The translations under genes were made by a program, and so were the position numbers. Below the pieces are notes generated by a model, which worked only from the letters and a program-made list of their open reading frames with translations, ran no database searches and had not been told where the DNA came from. Shown piece by piece: positions 1-8,319 of a stretch of 64,000 nt of DNA (positions are counted from its first letter, which is position 1; the number at the start of each line of letters is the position of its first letter). This DNA is from Cupriavidus sp. IDO (GTDB lineage: Bacteria > Pseudomonadota > Gammaproteobacteria > Burkholderiales > Burkholderiaceae), in assembly GCF_000812465.1 (NCBI RefSeq), contig NZ_JWMA01000018.1:62001-126000 (forward strand). The letters are read 5' to 3'.

Positions 1-20
1 GCTTGTTCGCTCGCAGTCAT
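1..20 (-). CDS. 5' end of an unidentified gene running off the left edge
   Basis: An ATG on the minus strand at 20..18 begins a reading frame (M-T-A-S-E-Q) that leaves the window. An AGGAA Shine-Dalgarno-like stretch sits about 8 nt upstream, and a HutC-type operator lies just beyond it at 30-43. It follows the hutC-like regulator in the same orientation, so it is probably under the same repressor. A histidine-utilisation gene such as hutF or hutG is the obvious guess, but six residues cannot identify it. Confidence 0.45.
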
Positions 21-29
21 TTGTATGTT

Positions 30-43
30 CCTGTCTATACAGC
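30..43. promoter_or_regulatory. HutC-type operator upstream of the left-edge gene
   Basis: CCTGTCTATACAGC contains TGTC-TA-TACA, one mismatch from the TGTA-N2-TACA pattern known for HutC repressors. It lies between the regulator's stop codon (85) and the start of the next gene (20). Two related sites occur at 3578-3591 and 3734-3747. Assignment to the adjacent regulator is inference. Confidence 0.6.
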
Positions 44-84
44 TTAGGGTAAAAATTGAACCATCGGGCTGATCCGTCGGGGAA

Positions 85-846
85 TCAGCCGAAAGCGGGA
101 TTGCCGTCGGCGCGGAAGCGGCTGCCGAGGCGGTAGCGGTTGCCCGGATGCAGGCATCGCACGAAGGTCACGGGCACGCCGCCGGTCCAGGTGCGGCGCG
201 TCAGCATCAGGCACGGCTGCGTCGGCGGCATCTCCAGCTGGACAGCCTGCTCCGGCGTGGCCGAAATGGCATCGACCACGTGCTCGACCTGGTCGTAAGG
301 TACGTTGCGCAGCAGGTACTCGCCGGGCTTGACCAGGCTGAAGTCCTGGCTGATGAAGTCCGGCGCCACGCGCGGATTGACGTAGCGGTCTTCCAGTTGC
401 ACCGGCACGCCGTCTTCGCGATGCACGCAGACCGAGTGGAAGACCGATTCGCCGGTGCGCAGCTCCAGCGCGGCGGCCACTTCGATCGATGCCGAAACGC
501 GCTCGACCAGGATCACGTCGCACGCGTAGTCATGCCCGCGCATGCGGATCTCGTCCTGCAGGTTGACCACGCTCAGCAGCGTCGACTGAGGCTTGTGCTC
601 GGCAACGAAGGTGCCCACGCCGGCCACGCGCACCACCCGGCCCTGCTCGGACAGCTCGCGCAGCGCCCGGTTGACGGTCATGCGCGAGACGCCGAAGCGG
701 CTGACCAGCTCCTGCTCCGACGGCACCCGGTCGCCCGGCTGCCACGCACCGCTCTGGATCTGGCGGGCGATGTACTCCTTCACCTGCTGGTAGAGCGCGG
801 TGGGAGAGGCGGAAGCGGAAGATGCGGTGCCGACGGCGTGGTTCAT
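85..846 (-). CDS. hutC: GntR-family repressor, HutC subfamily (histidine utilization repressor-like)
   Basis: A 253-residue GntR/HutC regulator. Residues about 15-80 form the winged helix-turn-helix (PSEQELVSRFGVSRMTVNRA is the recognition region), and about 100-240 match the UTRA ligand-binding domain. HutC proteins repress histidine catabolism and are released by urocanate. The gene is last in a block transcribed after an ABC transporter (6 bp after the ATPase stop) and is followed by another gene in the same direction. Three TGTA-N2-TACA-like sites flank the block, which supports HutC over other UTRA regulators. The ligand cannot be proven from sequence; a purine- or pyrimidine-responsive UTRA regulator is the alternative. 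Confidence 0.8.
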   Translation of the reverse strand: MNHAVGTASSASASPTALYQQVKEYIARQIQSGAWQPGDRVPSEQELVSRFGVSRMTVNRALRELSEQGRVVRVAGVGTFVAEHKPQSTLLSVVNLQDEIRMRGHDYACDVILVERVSASIEVAAALELRTGESVFHSVCVHREDGVPVQLEDRYVNPRVAPDFISQDFSLVKPGEYLLRNVPYDQVEHVVDAISATPEQAVQLEMPPTQPCLMLTRRTWTGGVPVTFVRCLHPGNRYRLGSRFRADGNPAFG

Positions 847-852
847 GGCGTT

Positions 853-1632
853 TCAGTGCTCGGCCGAGGCCATGGCCTCGGCGCGGATCTCCTCCGTCAG
901 GCGCGCCTTGAGCGCGGAAAACTCGGGAGAGGTTTTGATCGTGTAATGGCGCGGATGCGGGAATTCCACCGCAATCTCGCTCTTGATCCGACCCGGCCTG
1001 GCGGAAAACACCGCCACCCGGTTGGCCATGAAGATGGCCTCGTCGATATCATGGGTCACGAATAATACCGTCTTGCGCGAGGCTTCCCAGATGCCGAGCA
1101 ACAATTCCTGCATCAGCACGCGGGTCTGGTTGTCGAGCGCGCCGAAGGGCTCGTCGAGCAGCAGGATCTTGGGGTCGTTGGCCAGGGCGCGTGCGATCGC
1201 CGTGCGCTGCTGCATGCCGCCTGAGAGCTGCTTCGGGTAGTGATGCTCGAAGCCGCGCAGGCCGACGCGCTGCATGAAGAAGTCGCTGCGCTCCTTCTGC
1301 TCGGCCGCACTCATGCCGCGCTCGCGCAGGCCGAAGCGCACGTTCTGCTCGATCGTCAGCCACGGGAACAGCGTGTACGACTGGAACACCATGCCGCGGT
1401 CGGCGCCGGGGGCGGACACCGGCTGGCCGTCGAGCAGCACGCGGCCGCTGGAGGGCGTGTCCAGGCCGGCCACGATGCGCAGCAGCGTGGACTTGCCGCA
1501 GCCCGAGGGCCCGAGGATGGTCACAAAGTCGTTGTCGCGGACCTCGAAATCGACCGGCTGCAGCGCCAGCGTCTGGCCGCCGCGCGGGTTGGCGAAGGTG
1601 CGCGAGACCTGCTGGATGGACAGTGCGCTCAT
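853..1632 (-). CDS. NitT/TauT-family ABC transporter ATP-binding protein
   Basis: A 259-residue ATPase energising the importer formed with the permease and binding protein upstream. Walker A GPSGCGKST lies at residues 41-49, followed by the signature LSGGMQQR, Walker B ILLLDEPFGALD and the H-loop VTHDIDEA. The ATG at 1632 overlaps the permease stop by 4 bp (ATGA, 1629-1632), showing translational coupling. The SsuB/TauB/ThiZ-like sequence does not define the substrate. Co-transcription with a HutC-type repressor suggests histidine, urocanate or a related imidazole, but this is inference. Confidence 0.9.
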   Translation of the reverse strand: MSALSIQQVSRTFANPRGGQTLALQPVDFEVRDNDFVTILGPSGCGKSTLLRIVAGLDTPSSGRVLLDGQPVSAPGADRGMVFQSYTLFPWLTIEQNVRFGLRERGMSAAEQKERSDFFMQRVGLRGFEHHYPKQLSGGMQQRTAIARALANDPKILLLDEPFGALDNQTRVLMQELLLGIWEASRKTVLFVTHDIDEAIFMANRVAVFSARPGRIKSEIAVEFPHPRHYTIKTSPEFSALKARLTEEIRAEAMASAEH

Positions 1633-2498
1633 TGGATCGAACTCCACGGGAACAGGCGCTGGTTGGCGCGCTTGAAGACAAGGTCGGAGACCAGGCCGAT
1701 GCAGCCGATCACGATGATGCCGAAGATGATCTGCCCGGTATTGAGCAGCGCCTGGCTGTCGGTGATCATGTGGCCGATGCCCGACGACGAGCCGATCAGC
1801 TCGGCCACGATCACGTAGGTCCAGGCCCAGCCCAGCACCAGCCGCAGGATCTCGGCAATCTCGGGCGCCGCGCCGGGAATCAGCACGCGGCGCACGATGC
1901 CGGCGCTGTTTGCGCCGAGCGTGTAGGCGGCCTCCACCAGGTCCTTGCGCGCGCCGCCGACGGCCACCGCCACCATCAGCACGATCTGGAAGAACGAGCC
2001 GATAAAGATCACCAGCAGCTTCTGCGTTTCGCCGATGCCCGCCCACAGGATCAGCAGCGGGATGAAGGCCGACGCCGGCAGGTAGCGGCAGAACGACACG
2101 AAGGGCTCGAAGAATGCTTCGGCCGCCTTGTACGCGCCCATGAAGATGCCCAGCGGCACGGCGAGGACCGCGGCCAGCACGAAGCCGCCGACCACGCGCC
2201 AGACCGTCATGCCGATATCGCCGATGAAGTTGTACTGCGTGAACAGGATCACGCCCTCTTTGGCCATCGTCATCGGATCGGCCAGGAACGTGCGCGGCAC
2301 AAAGCCGCCCAGCGTCACCACGGCCCAGATCCCGAAGAACAGCACAAAGAAGGACAGGCCGAGCATCCAGCGCAGATTCGGCGACACCGGCACCAGCGGC
2401 GCCAGCCACGGATGGCGCCGGCGCACGGGCGCGGCGCTCGGGCCGGCTGCCGCCACTACGGTGGCCGGAGCTGATGAACCAAGTCGGGCTTGTGTCAT
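1629..2498 (-). CDS. NitT/TauT-family ABC transporter permease
   Basis: A 289-residue inner-membrane permease of the BinPT class. After a Pro/Arg-rich N-terminus, transmembrane segments begin near WMLGLSFFVLFFGIWAVVTL (residues about 44-63) and continue to the C-terminus. The cytoplasmic coupling loop is around VEAAYTLGANSAGIVRRVLIPGAAPEI, the EAA motif region that contacts the ATPase. It lies 15 bp after the binding-protein gene and overlaps the ATPase gene by 4 bp, so the three form one transport operon with the HutC-like regulator. Confidence 0.9.
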   Translation of the reverse strand: MTQARLGSSAPATVVAAAGPSAAPVRRRHPWLAPLVPVSPNLRWMLGLSFFVLFFGIWAVVTLGGFVPRTFLADPMTMAKEGVILFTQYNFIGDIGMTVWRVVGGFVLAAVLAVPLGIFMGAYKAAEAFFEPFVSFCRYLPASAFIPLLILWAGIGETQKLLVIFIGSFFQIVLMVAVAVGGARKDLVEAAYTLGANSAGIVRRVLIPGAAPEIAEILRLVLGWAWTYVIVAELIGSSSGIGHMITDSQALLNTGQIIFGIIVIGCIGLVSDLVFKRANQRLFPWSSIQ

Positions 2499-2513
2499 GA
2501 CGATGCCTCTCGC

Positions 2514-3500
2514 TTACTTCAGGAAACGCGCGTCATACAGCGCCGTCACGTCGGGCACCTGGCGGATTACGCCGATGTCCAGCAGCACGCCCGCCGCTTC
2601 CTTGCTGAAGCTGGCGAGTTCGCCGGAAAAGAACTTGCGGTTGGCCTCGCGGTCCTGCCAGCGCAGGTAGGCGGACGACCTGGCGAACTGCTCGCCGGTC
2701 TGCTTGACGGCCGCGCCCATGATGTCGTTGGCCTTCTCCGGTTCCTTGCGAATCATCTCCAGCGCTTCGAAGTAGCTGTCGACCAGCGCCTGGGCGGCCT
2801 TCGGATTGTCCTTCAGCCACTTGGGTGCGCAGCCCAGCGTGTCGGTCACCATCGGGTAGTCGAGCGTGGTGGCGAGGATCTTGCCCTTGTCCGGATTCTG
2901 GCGGACCGTCGACAGGTACGGCTCGTAGGTCATGGCGCCGTCGTTCTGGCCGGCAACGAACGCCTGCGCGGCGGCCTGCGGCGACAACGTGGTGGTCTTG
3001 ACGTCCTTCAGAGTCATGCCGTTCTTCTTGAGCATCCAGGCCAGGCCGAAGTAAGGCGCGGTGCCCGGCGCATCGACGCCGATGGTCTTGCCCTTGAGGT
3101 CGGCAAAGCTCTTGACGTCCGCGCGCACGGCCAGGCCGTCGGCGCCATAGGACTTGTCGAGCTGCACGATCTGGGTGATGGGCACGCCGTTGGCGTTCCA
3201 GGCCACGTGCGTCTCGACCGTCGTAGCCGCGCACTGGATCGCGCCGGAGGCCAGCGCGAGGTGGCGGTCCTTCTGAGGAATCATCTTGATGTCGACGTCG
3301 ACGCCATGCTTCTTGAAGATCCCTGCCTTGTCGGCCAGCGTGAGCGGCGCAAACCCGGTCCAGCCGCTCATGCCAAGCGTCACGGGCGTGTTCTGGGCAT
3401 GGGCGGTCCCGGTTGCGGCGGCGGCAATGGCGACTGCGGCCAGTGACGCGCGGGCCGCACGCACTGCGGTCTGACCAGCAATACGGCTGTGAATCCTCAT
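2514..3500 (-). CDS. NitT/TauT-family ABC transporter substrate-binding protein
   Basis: A 328-residue periplasmic binding protein. The chosen ATG at 3500 is preceded by AAAGGAG with 7 nt spacing; an upstream in-frame ATG at 3539 has no such site. The N-terminus is a signal peptide with an Arg-rich start, an Ala-rich core and probable cleavage at AHA|QN (residues 35/36). The body begins TLGMSGWTGFAPLTLADKAG, typical of SsuA/TauA/ThiY-like NMT1 domains. It heads the operon binding protein-permease-ATPase-HutC. The promoter immediately upstream carries a HutC operator between its -35 and -10 boxes, so expression should rise when the repressor's ligand is present. Confidence 0.88.
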   Translation of the reverse strand: MRIHSRIAGQTAVRAARASLAAVAIAAAATGTAHAQNTPVTLGMSGWTGFAPLTLADKAGIFKKHGVDVDIKMIPQKDRHLALASGAIQCAATTVETHVAWNANGVPITQIVQLDKSYGADGLAVRADVKSFADLKGKTIGVDAPGTAPYFGLAWMLKKNGMTLKDVKTTTLSPQAAAQAFVAGQNDGAMTYEPYLSTVRQNPDKGKILATTLDYPMVTDTLGCAPKWLKDNPKAAQALVDSYFEALEMIRKEPEKANDIMGAAVKQTGEQFARSSAYLRWQDREANRKFFSGELASFSKEAAGVLLDIGVIRQVPDVTALYDARFLK

Positions 3501-3566
3501 CTGTCGGCTCCTTTGGTGTGTCGGTCGTGGCCGCGCCATGCGTGTGGCGCCGCTCGGTTCCGGGGC

Positions 3567-3595
3567 AATTTAACAAGCCTGTATATACAAGTCAA
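3567..3595 (-). promoter_or_regulatory. Promoter of the transporter operon with embedded HutC operator (3578-3591)
   Basis: On the minus strand TTGACT (3595..3590) and TAAATT (3572..3567) are spaced by 17 bp. The spacer contains the palindrome TGTATATACA (3580-3589), a perfect TGTA-N2-TACA HutC-type site within CCTGTATATACAAG. A repressor bound here would block RNA polymerase directly. The promoter lies 67-95 bp upstream of the binding-protein start. Confidence 0.78.
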
Positions 3596-3811
3596 TGCAG
3601 TAGTTGCACTAGGCAAAAGATGAGGATGAATCGCCGCTTAGCGCAATGATAATGCGCTTTTTCGGTGGCTCACATTTATATGCCTGCACCGGGAAGGCGC
3701 CGATAGTGCACCATCGGTGCAATCTCCCGCTTTCCTGTATAGACAGGTTCTGACGGCGATCTCCGGGCGCAAGGACCGTGCCGGGCATTGCCGCGGCACG
3801 GGTGCAGCCGT
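3596..3811. other. Intergenic region between the hut-type operon and the SDR gene
   Basis: No gene is supported. A second HutC-like site, CCTGTATAGACAGG, is at 3734-3747, about 145 bp upstream of the first. TGCACC-ATC-GGTGCA is a perfect inverted repeat at 3707-3721. A weak plus-oriented terminator-like hairpin, AGCGCA (3640-3645) with TGCGCT (3653-3658) followed by a T run, has no plus-strand gene before it. Confidence 0.5.
3734..3747. promoter_or_regulatory. Upstream HutC-type operator
   Basis: CCTGTATAGACAGG is nearly palindromic, with a TGTA-TA-GACA core one base off TGTA-N2-TACA. It lies about 145 bp upstream of the promoter operator at 3578-3591, a distance compatible with cooperative or looping repression. 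Function is inferred from sequence similarity to the other two sites. Confidence 0.55.
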
Positions 3812-4789
3812 TCAGGCGTCGAAGAAGGAGGAGACGGTGGGATAGCGCAGCCGCAGGCGCAGTTCGCGCTTGAGCCGCTGGTTGTCGAGCCGGCGCGATT
3901 CGCTCATAAAGCTCAGGAGCGTCGGCTCCAGCACTTCGCGGGCCTGGTGGCGGGAGATGCGCGGCGGGCGCGGCAGGCCGCGGCGGTCGGCAACCAGATC
4001 GAAATAGTCGGCCATGCGCAGCTCGGTGTCGTCGCTGGCGTGGACAACGCGCTGGGGCCGGCCACGGAACAGTGCCGCGATCATGGTGCGGGCGAGGTCG
4101 TCGGCGTGGATATGGCTGGTGTAGACGTCGTCCTGCGGCGCCAGTGCCGGCGTGCGTTTGGTGAGCCGCGCCAGCGGCAGGCGGTCCTCGGCGTAGATGC
4201 CCGGAATGCGCACGATGCTGGCACGCCAGCCCCCGTGGCGCCCGAACTCGCGTACCGCGCGCTCTGCCGCCACACGCCGCCGCGCCCGGCCGGTCTGCGG
4301 CCGCACGGCGGCAAATTCCGCCACGCGGGCACCGCCGCGGTCGCCATAGACGCCCGAGGTGCTGGCATAGACAAACGCAGCGCGGGGCCTGTTCCGCTCA
4401 GGTAGAATGACGGGCTTGCCCGCCTGTGACCTGGCGCGGCGCCAGGCCGCGCGGCGCAGTGCGGCGAGCAAGGCACGCGTGCGCGGATCGTCCTCGCCCT
4501 TCGCGGGAGGAGGCGCCAGGTCCAGCACCCGGTCAGCCAGGCCTCGCAGGCGCGCCAGCGTGGCAGGCCGGTCGAGGTCGGCGACCAGCGGCACCGCGCC
4601 GGCCTCGCGCAATGCCGCGCGCCGTGCAGGCTGCGAGGTCACGGCAAAAATACGCATGCGCGCCGACAGGATTCGCAGGCACCGCGTCCCCACATCCCCG
4701 CAACCCACGATCAGCAGGCGCGGGCGGCCCAGCCGAGCAGCAGGGCCCGGGCGGCGTGATGCCTGAAGCGGCGACAGAATTTGGCTCAT
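3812..4789 (-). CDS. NAD(P)-binding SDR/epimerase-like protein
   Basis: A 325-residue Rossmann-fold protein. RLLIVGCGDVGTRCL (residues about 23-37) is a GxGxxG dinucleotide site, and the core carries FVYASTSGVYGD, the Ser/Tyr region of extended short-chain dehydrogenases. YTSHIHADDLAR and a C-terminal substrate domain follow. It resembles the YeeZ-type NAD-dependent epimerase/dehydratase proteins, whose substrates are largely unknown. It starts at an ATG only 9 bp from the divergent flavin reductase ATG at 4799, with no Shine-Dalgarno sequence, so its mRNA may be leaderless. Arg and Ala content is high, as usual here. Confidence 0.75.
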   Translation of the reverse strand: MSQILSPLQASRRPGPAARLGRPRLLIVGCGDVGTRCLRILSARMRIFAVTSQPARRAALREAGAVPLVADLDRPATLARLRGLADRVLDLAPPPAKGEDDPRTRALLAALRRAAWRRARSQAGKPVILPERNRPRAAFVYASTSGVYGDRGGARVAEFAAVRPQTGRARRRVAAERAVREFGRHGGWRASIVRIPGIYAEDRLPLARLTKRTPALAPQDDVYTSHIHADDLARTMIAALFRGRPQRVVHASDDTELRMADYFDLVADRRGLPRPPRISRHQAREVLEPTLLSFMSESRRLDNQRLKRELRLRLRYPTVSSFFDA

Positions 4790-4801
4790 AGACTAATTAT
4801 G
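4790..4801. promoter_or_regulatory. 9-bp gap between two divergent start codons
   Basis: The minus-strand ATG (4789..4787) and the plus-strand ATG (4799..4801) are separated by nine bases with no ribosome-binding site on either side. On the minus strand CATAAT (4801..4796) lies 6 bp before the ATG, in position for a -10 box of a leaderless transcript. Each promoter must lie inside the opposing gene. Confidence 0.4.
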
Positions 4802-5863
4802 GCTTATCAAGTAACCGTCATGCCCAGCGGCCACAAGTTCGAAGTGGCCGCCGATGAAACCATTCTCGGCGCAGCGCTGCGTCACAGCATCGGCCTGCCG
4901 TACGGCTGCAAGAACGGCGCCTGCGGCTCGTGCAAGGGCCGCGTGCTGGAAGGCACCATCGTACAGGGCGATCACGCTCCTGCGGCCCTGACCGCGCAGG
5001 AAAAAGCCGAAGGCCGCGCCCTGTTCTGCTGCGCCAACGCCGGCACCGATATCACCATCGAATGCCGCGAGGTGCATGGCGCCGGTGACATCCCCATCAA
5101 GAAGGTGCCCTGCCGCGTAGCCACCATGGAGCGGCTGGCCGACGACGTGATCTCGGTCCGCCTGCAGCTGCCGGCCACCGAGCGCATGCAATACCTGGCC
5201 GGCCAGTACGTGGAATTCCTGCTGCGCGACGGCAAGCGCCGCAGCTACTCGATCGCGACGGCCCCGCATGAGGAAGGCCCGATTGAGCTGCACATCCGCC
5301 ATATGCCTGGCGGCGCGTTCACCGACTACGTGTTCGGCGCCAAGGAAGGCGTGGCGGCGATGAAGGAGCGCGACATCCTGCGCTTCGAAGGCCCGCTCGG
5401 CAGCTTCTTCCTGCGCGAAGAGTCCGAGGCGCCGATCGTCCTGCTGGCCTCCGGAACCGGTTTCGCGCCGATCAAGGCCATCGTCGAACATGCCGCCTAT
5501 ACCGGCATCCAGCGCCCGATGACGCTGTACTGGGGCGGCCGCCGTCCGCACGACCTGTACATGCACGCGCTGTGCGAGCAGTGGGCGCGCGACCTGCCCA
5601 ACTTCAAGTACGTGCCGGTCGTGTCCGATGCGCTGCCGGAAGACAACTGGCAAGGCCGCACCGGCTTCGTCCACCAGGCCGTGATGGCCGACTATCCGGA
5701 CCTGTCGGGCCACGAGGTCTACGCCTGCGGCGCGCCGGTGATGATCAACGCCGCCCGCAGTGACTTCACGAAGCAGTGCAAGCTGCACGAGGACGCATTC
5801 TTCGCCGATTCGTTCACGTCCGAAGCGGACATGCACCCGGCCGGTTCGGCACCGGCGGCCTGA
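4799..5863 (+). CDS. 2Fe-2S ferredoxin-NAD(P)H flavin reductase (CDP-6-deoxy-delta-3,4-glucoseen reductase-like)
   Basis: A 354-residue electron-transfer flavoprotein. An N-terminal plant-type ferredoxin domain (residues about 1-90) has the cluster cysteines in GCKNGACGSCKG plus FCC. An FAD-binding domain follows with the RSYS-type motif KRRSYSIATAP, then an NAD(P)-binding domain with LLASGTGFAPIKAI. It passes electrons from NAD(P)H to a partner oxygenase or reductase that is not encoded nearby. The name used for this family comes from a Yersinia sugar-biosynthesis enzyme; here the role is unknown. The ATG at 4799 is chosen because the ferredoxin fold begins directly there; a TTG at 4781 would overlap the divergent gene. 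Confidence 0.85.
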   Translation: MAYQVTVMPSGHKFEVAADETILGAALRHSIGLPYGCKNGACGSCKGRVLEGTIVQGDHAPAALTAQEKAEGRALFCCANAGTDITIECREVHGAGDIPIKKVPCRVATMERLADDVISVRLQLPATERMQYLAGQYVEFLLRDGKRRSYSIATAPHEEGPIELHIRHMPGGAFTDYVFGAKEGVAAMKERDILRFEGPLGSFFLREESEAPIVLLASGTGFAPIKAIVEHAAYTGIQRPMTLYWGGRRPHDLYMHALCEQWARDLPNFKYVPVVSDALPEDNWQGRTGFVHQAVMADYPDLSGHEVYACGAPVMINAARSDFTKQCKLHEDAFFADSFTSEADMHPAGSAPAA

Positions 5864-5928
5864 CCGGGCCGCCTCGCTTCCCAGCCGTTCCGTCCGCACA
5901 ACAATGCCCGGGTCCGCCAAAATTCGTT

Positions 5929-5957
5929 TTGACACCCGGGCCCATGCGCCTTATATT
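5929..5957 (+). promoter_or_regulatory. Strong sigma70-like promoter of the argD leader
   Basis: TTGACA (5929-5934) and TATATT (5952-5957) are separated by exactly 17 bp, one of the best consensus matches in the window. The expected transcription start, about 7 bp past the -10 box, falls at 5964-5965, on the first base of the leader ATG. The transcript should therefore be leaderless. Confidence 0.85.
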
Positions 5958-5964
5958 TGCCCGC

Positions 5965-6030
5965 ATGAACACGACCTTGATCCGACGCAGCTTCCGTACG
6001 TCGCTCCCCACCAGGGTGCCGCGCGGCTGA
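5965..6030 (+). CDS. Arg-rich leader peptide upstream of argD (putative attenuation peptide)
   Basis: A 21-codon open frame beginning MNTTLIRRSFRT and ending VPRG. Five of its residues are Arg (codons 7 CGA, 8 CGC, 11 CGT, 17 AGG, 20 CGC), including triplets that are uncommon in this GC-rich genome. Its ATG coincides with the predicted transcription start, so it would be read by leaderless initiation. The stop codon lies 30 nt before a strong Rho-independent terminator, and argD starts 118 nt after the stop. This arrangement matches amino-acid attenuators such as those of trp, his and leu. I infer that ribosome pausing at Arg codons controls read-through into argD. It is too short for a database identification; a standalone small RNA is the alternative. 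Confidence 0.65.
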   Translation: MNTTLIRRSFRTSLPTRVPRG

Positions 6031-6073
6031 CCGTCGACAGCGTCTGTTCAGGTCAACAAGCCACGGGCAACCC
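6014..6073 (+). promoter_or_regulatory. Candidate antiterminator pairing in the argD leader
   Basis: GGGTGCC (6014-6020, leader codons 17-19) can pair with GGC-A-ACCC (6066-6073) with one bulged A. This would consume the end of the 5' arm and the loop of the terminator at 6060-6080. A ribosome stalled at Arg codons 7, 8 or 11 would leave 6014-6020 free; one reaching the stop at 6028 would cover it. A separate hairpin TGACC...GGTCA (6028-6055) lies between. Hand-folded only. Confidence 0.45.
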
Positions 6074-6088
6074 CCGTGGCTTTTTGTT
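6060..6088 (+). terminator. Rho-independent terminator/attenuator upstream of argD
   Basis: GCCACGGG (6060-6067) pairs with CCCGTGGC (6073-6080) across a 5-nt loop and is followed by a run of 11 T in 12 bases. It lies after the leader peptide and before argD. Transcripts stopping here would be about 120 nt long. Confidence 0.9.
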
Positions 6089-6147
6089 TTTTGTTCCGGT
6101 TTTGCGCCCGTCCGTCCATCGTTTAAAGCCGACCCCTGGAGTCCGCC

Positions 6148-7335
<1,188 letters not shown>

Positions 7336-7336
7336 C

Positions 7337-7363
7337 GAAAAAAGCCTCGCGAGAGCGAGGCTT
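7337..7363 (-). terminator. Terminator of the liv operon (convergent with argD)
   Basis: AAGCCTCGC (7342-7350) and GCGAGGCTT (7355-7363) form a 9-bp stem with a GAGA loop. The A run at 7338-7343 becomes a U tract on the minus strand, so it terminates transcription arriving from livF. It begins immediately after the argD stop and may work weakly in the plus direction too. Confidence 0.75.
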
Positions 7364-7400
7364 CAGGGCTGCTGGCAAACACTGCATGCTGCAGGTTTGC

Positions 7401-7552
7401 TCCCCTCTCCCGCTTGCGGGAGAGGGGCCGGGGGAGAGGGCAGGAGCGTCAAAGGCTGAGGTCTATGGGTAAAAACAGTTGGCCTCGCTCTCTGTGACTC
7501 CTTGCTAGACCACCCCTCTCCCCAACCCTCTCCCCCTGAGGGGAGAGGGAGA
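7401..7552. repeat. Composite inverted-repeat element of CCCTCTCCC/GGGAGAGGG units
   Basis: The left unit has a perfect 12-bp stem, CCCCTCTCCCGC (7402-7413) with GCGGGAGAGGGG (7416-7427), followed by GGGGGAGAGGG. The right unit mirrors it, with CCCTCTCCCC (7526-7535) pairing with GGGGAGAGGG (7540-7549). About 70 bp of unrelated sequence lies between. Similar CCCTCTCCC palindromes are scattered in intergenic DNA of several high-GC proteobacteria. The two mirrored ends give a MITE-like look, but I see no clear target-site duplication. In the liv transcript it would form the 3' untranslated region. Confidence 0.7.
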
Positions 7553-7588
7553 ACACATTGCTTAGGCTAGTTCGAATGGCTTTGGAGC

Positions 7589-8305
7589 TTACTCGCCCAG
7601 GTAGGCGGCCCGCACCTTCGGATCGTCCAGCATCTGCTTGGCCTCGCCACTCATGGTGATCAGGCCGGACTCCATCACGTAGCCACGATGCGCGGCCTGC
7701 AGTGCCAGGCGCGCGTTCTGCTCCACCAGCAGCACGGTCACGCCTTGCGCCGAGATGTCGCGCACGACCTCGAAGATCTTCTCGACCATGATCGGCGAGA
7801 GGCCCATCGAAGGCTCGTCCAGCAACAGCAGTTTCGGCTGGCTCATCAACGCGCGCGCCATCGCCAGCATCTGCTGCTCGCCGCCGGACATGGTGCCGGC
7901 CAGCTGGTTGGCACGCTCTTTCAGGCGCGGGAAGATGCCGAACATGCGGTCGACGTCAGCCTTGATGCCGGCTTCGTCGTTGCGCGTGTAGGCGCCCATC
8001 TGCAGATTTTCGGTGATGGTCATGCGGGCGAACACGCCGCGGCCTTCCGGCACCATCGCCATGCCGTGCTTTAGCAGCGCATAGCTGGGTACGCCCTTGA
8101 TGGACTTGCCCATGTACTCGACATCGCCGCCGCCCCAGCCCTGCAGGCCGGTGATGGCCTTCATAGTGGTGGTCTTGCCCGCGCCGTTGGCGCCGATCAG
8201 CGTGACCAGCTCGCCGTCCTTGATTTCGAGGTCGATGCCCTTGACCGCCTGGATGCCACCATAAGCGACCTTCAGGCCCGAGATCTTCAATACTGTGTCT
8301 TTCAT
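7589..8305 (-). CDS. livF: Branched-chain amino acid ABC transporter ATP-binding protein LivF
   Basis: A 238-residue ATPase, one of the two energising the Leu/Ile/Val importer. Walker A GANGAGKTT is at residues 38-46, the signature is MSGGEQQML, and Walker B is LLLLDEPSMGL. The SMGL after the Walker B glutamate and the short length mark LivF rather than LivG. It is the last gene of livK/livHMGF, 14 bp after livG. In this family the substrate range includes other hydrophobic amino acids, so exact specificity is open. Confidence 0.93.
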   Translation of the reverse strand: MKDTVLKISGLKVAYGGIQAVKGIDLEIKDGELVTLIGANGAGKTTTMKAITGLQGWGGGDVEYMGKSIKGVPSYALLKHGMAMVPEGRGVFARMTITENLQMGAYTRNDEAGIKADVDRMFGIFPRLKERANQLAGTMSGGEQQMLAMARALMSQPKLLLLDEPSMGLSPIMVEKIFEVVRDISAQGVTVLLVEQNARLALQAAHRGYVMESGLITMSGEAKQMLDDPKVRAAYLGE

Positions 8306-8319
8306 CTGCAGCTCCCCCG

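Noticed and set aside
7401..7552. Possible CRISPR-like array from repeated CCCTCTCCC
   Set aside because: There are only two units, in opposite orientation, with a single spacer-like interval and no cas genes.
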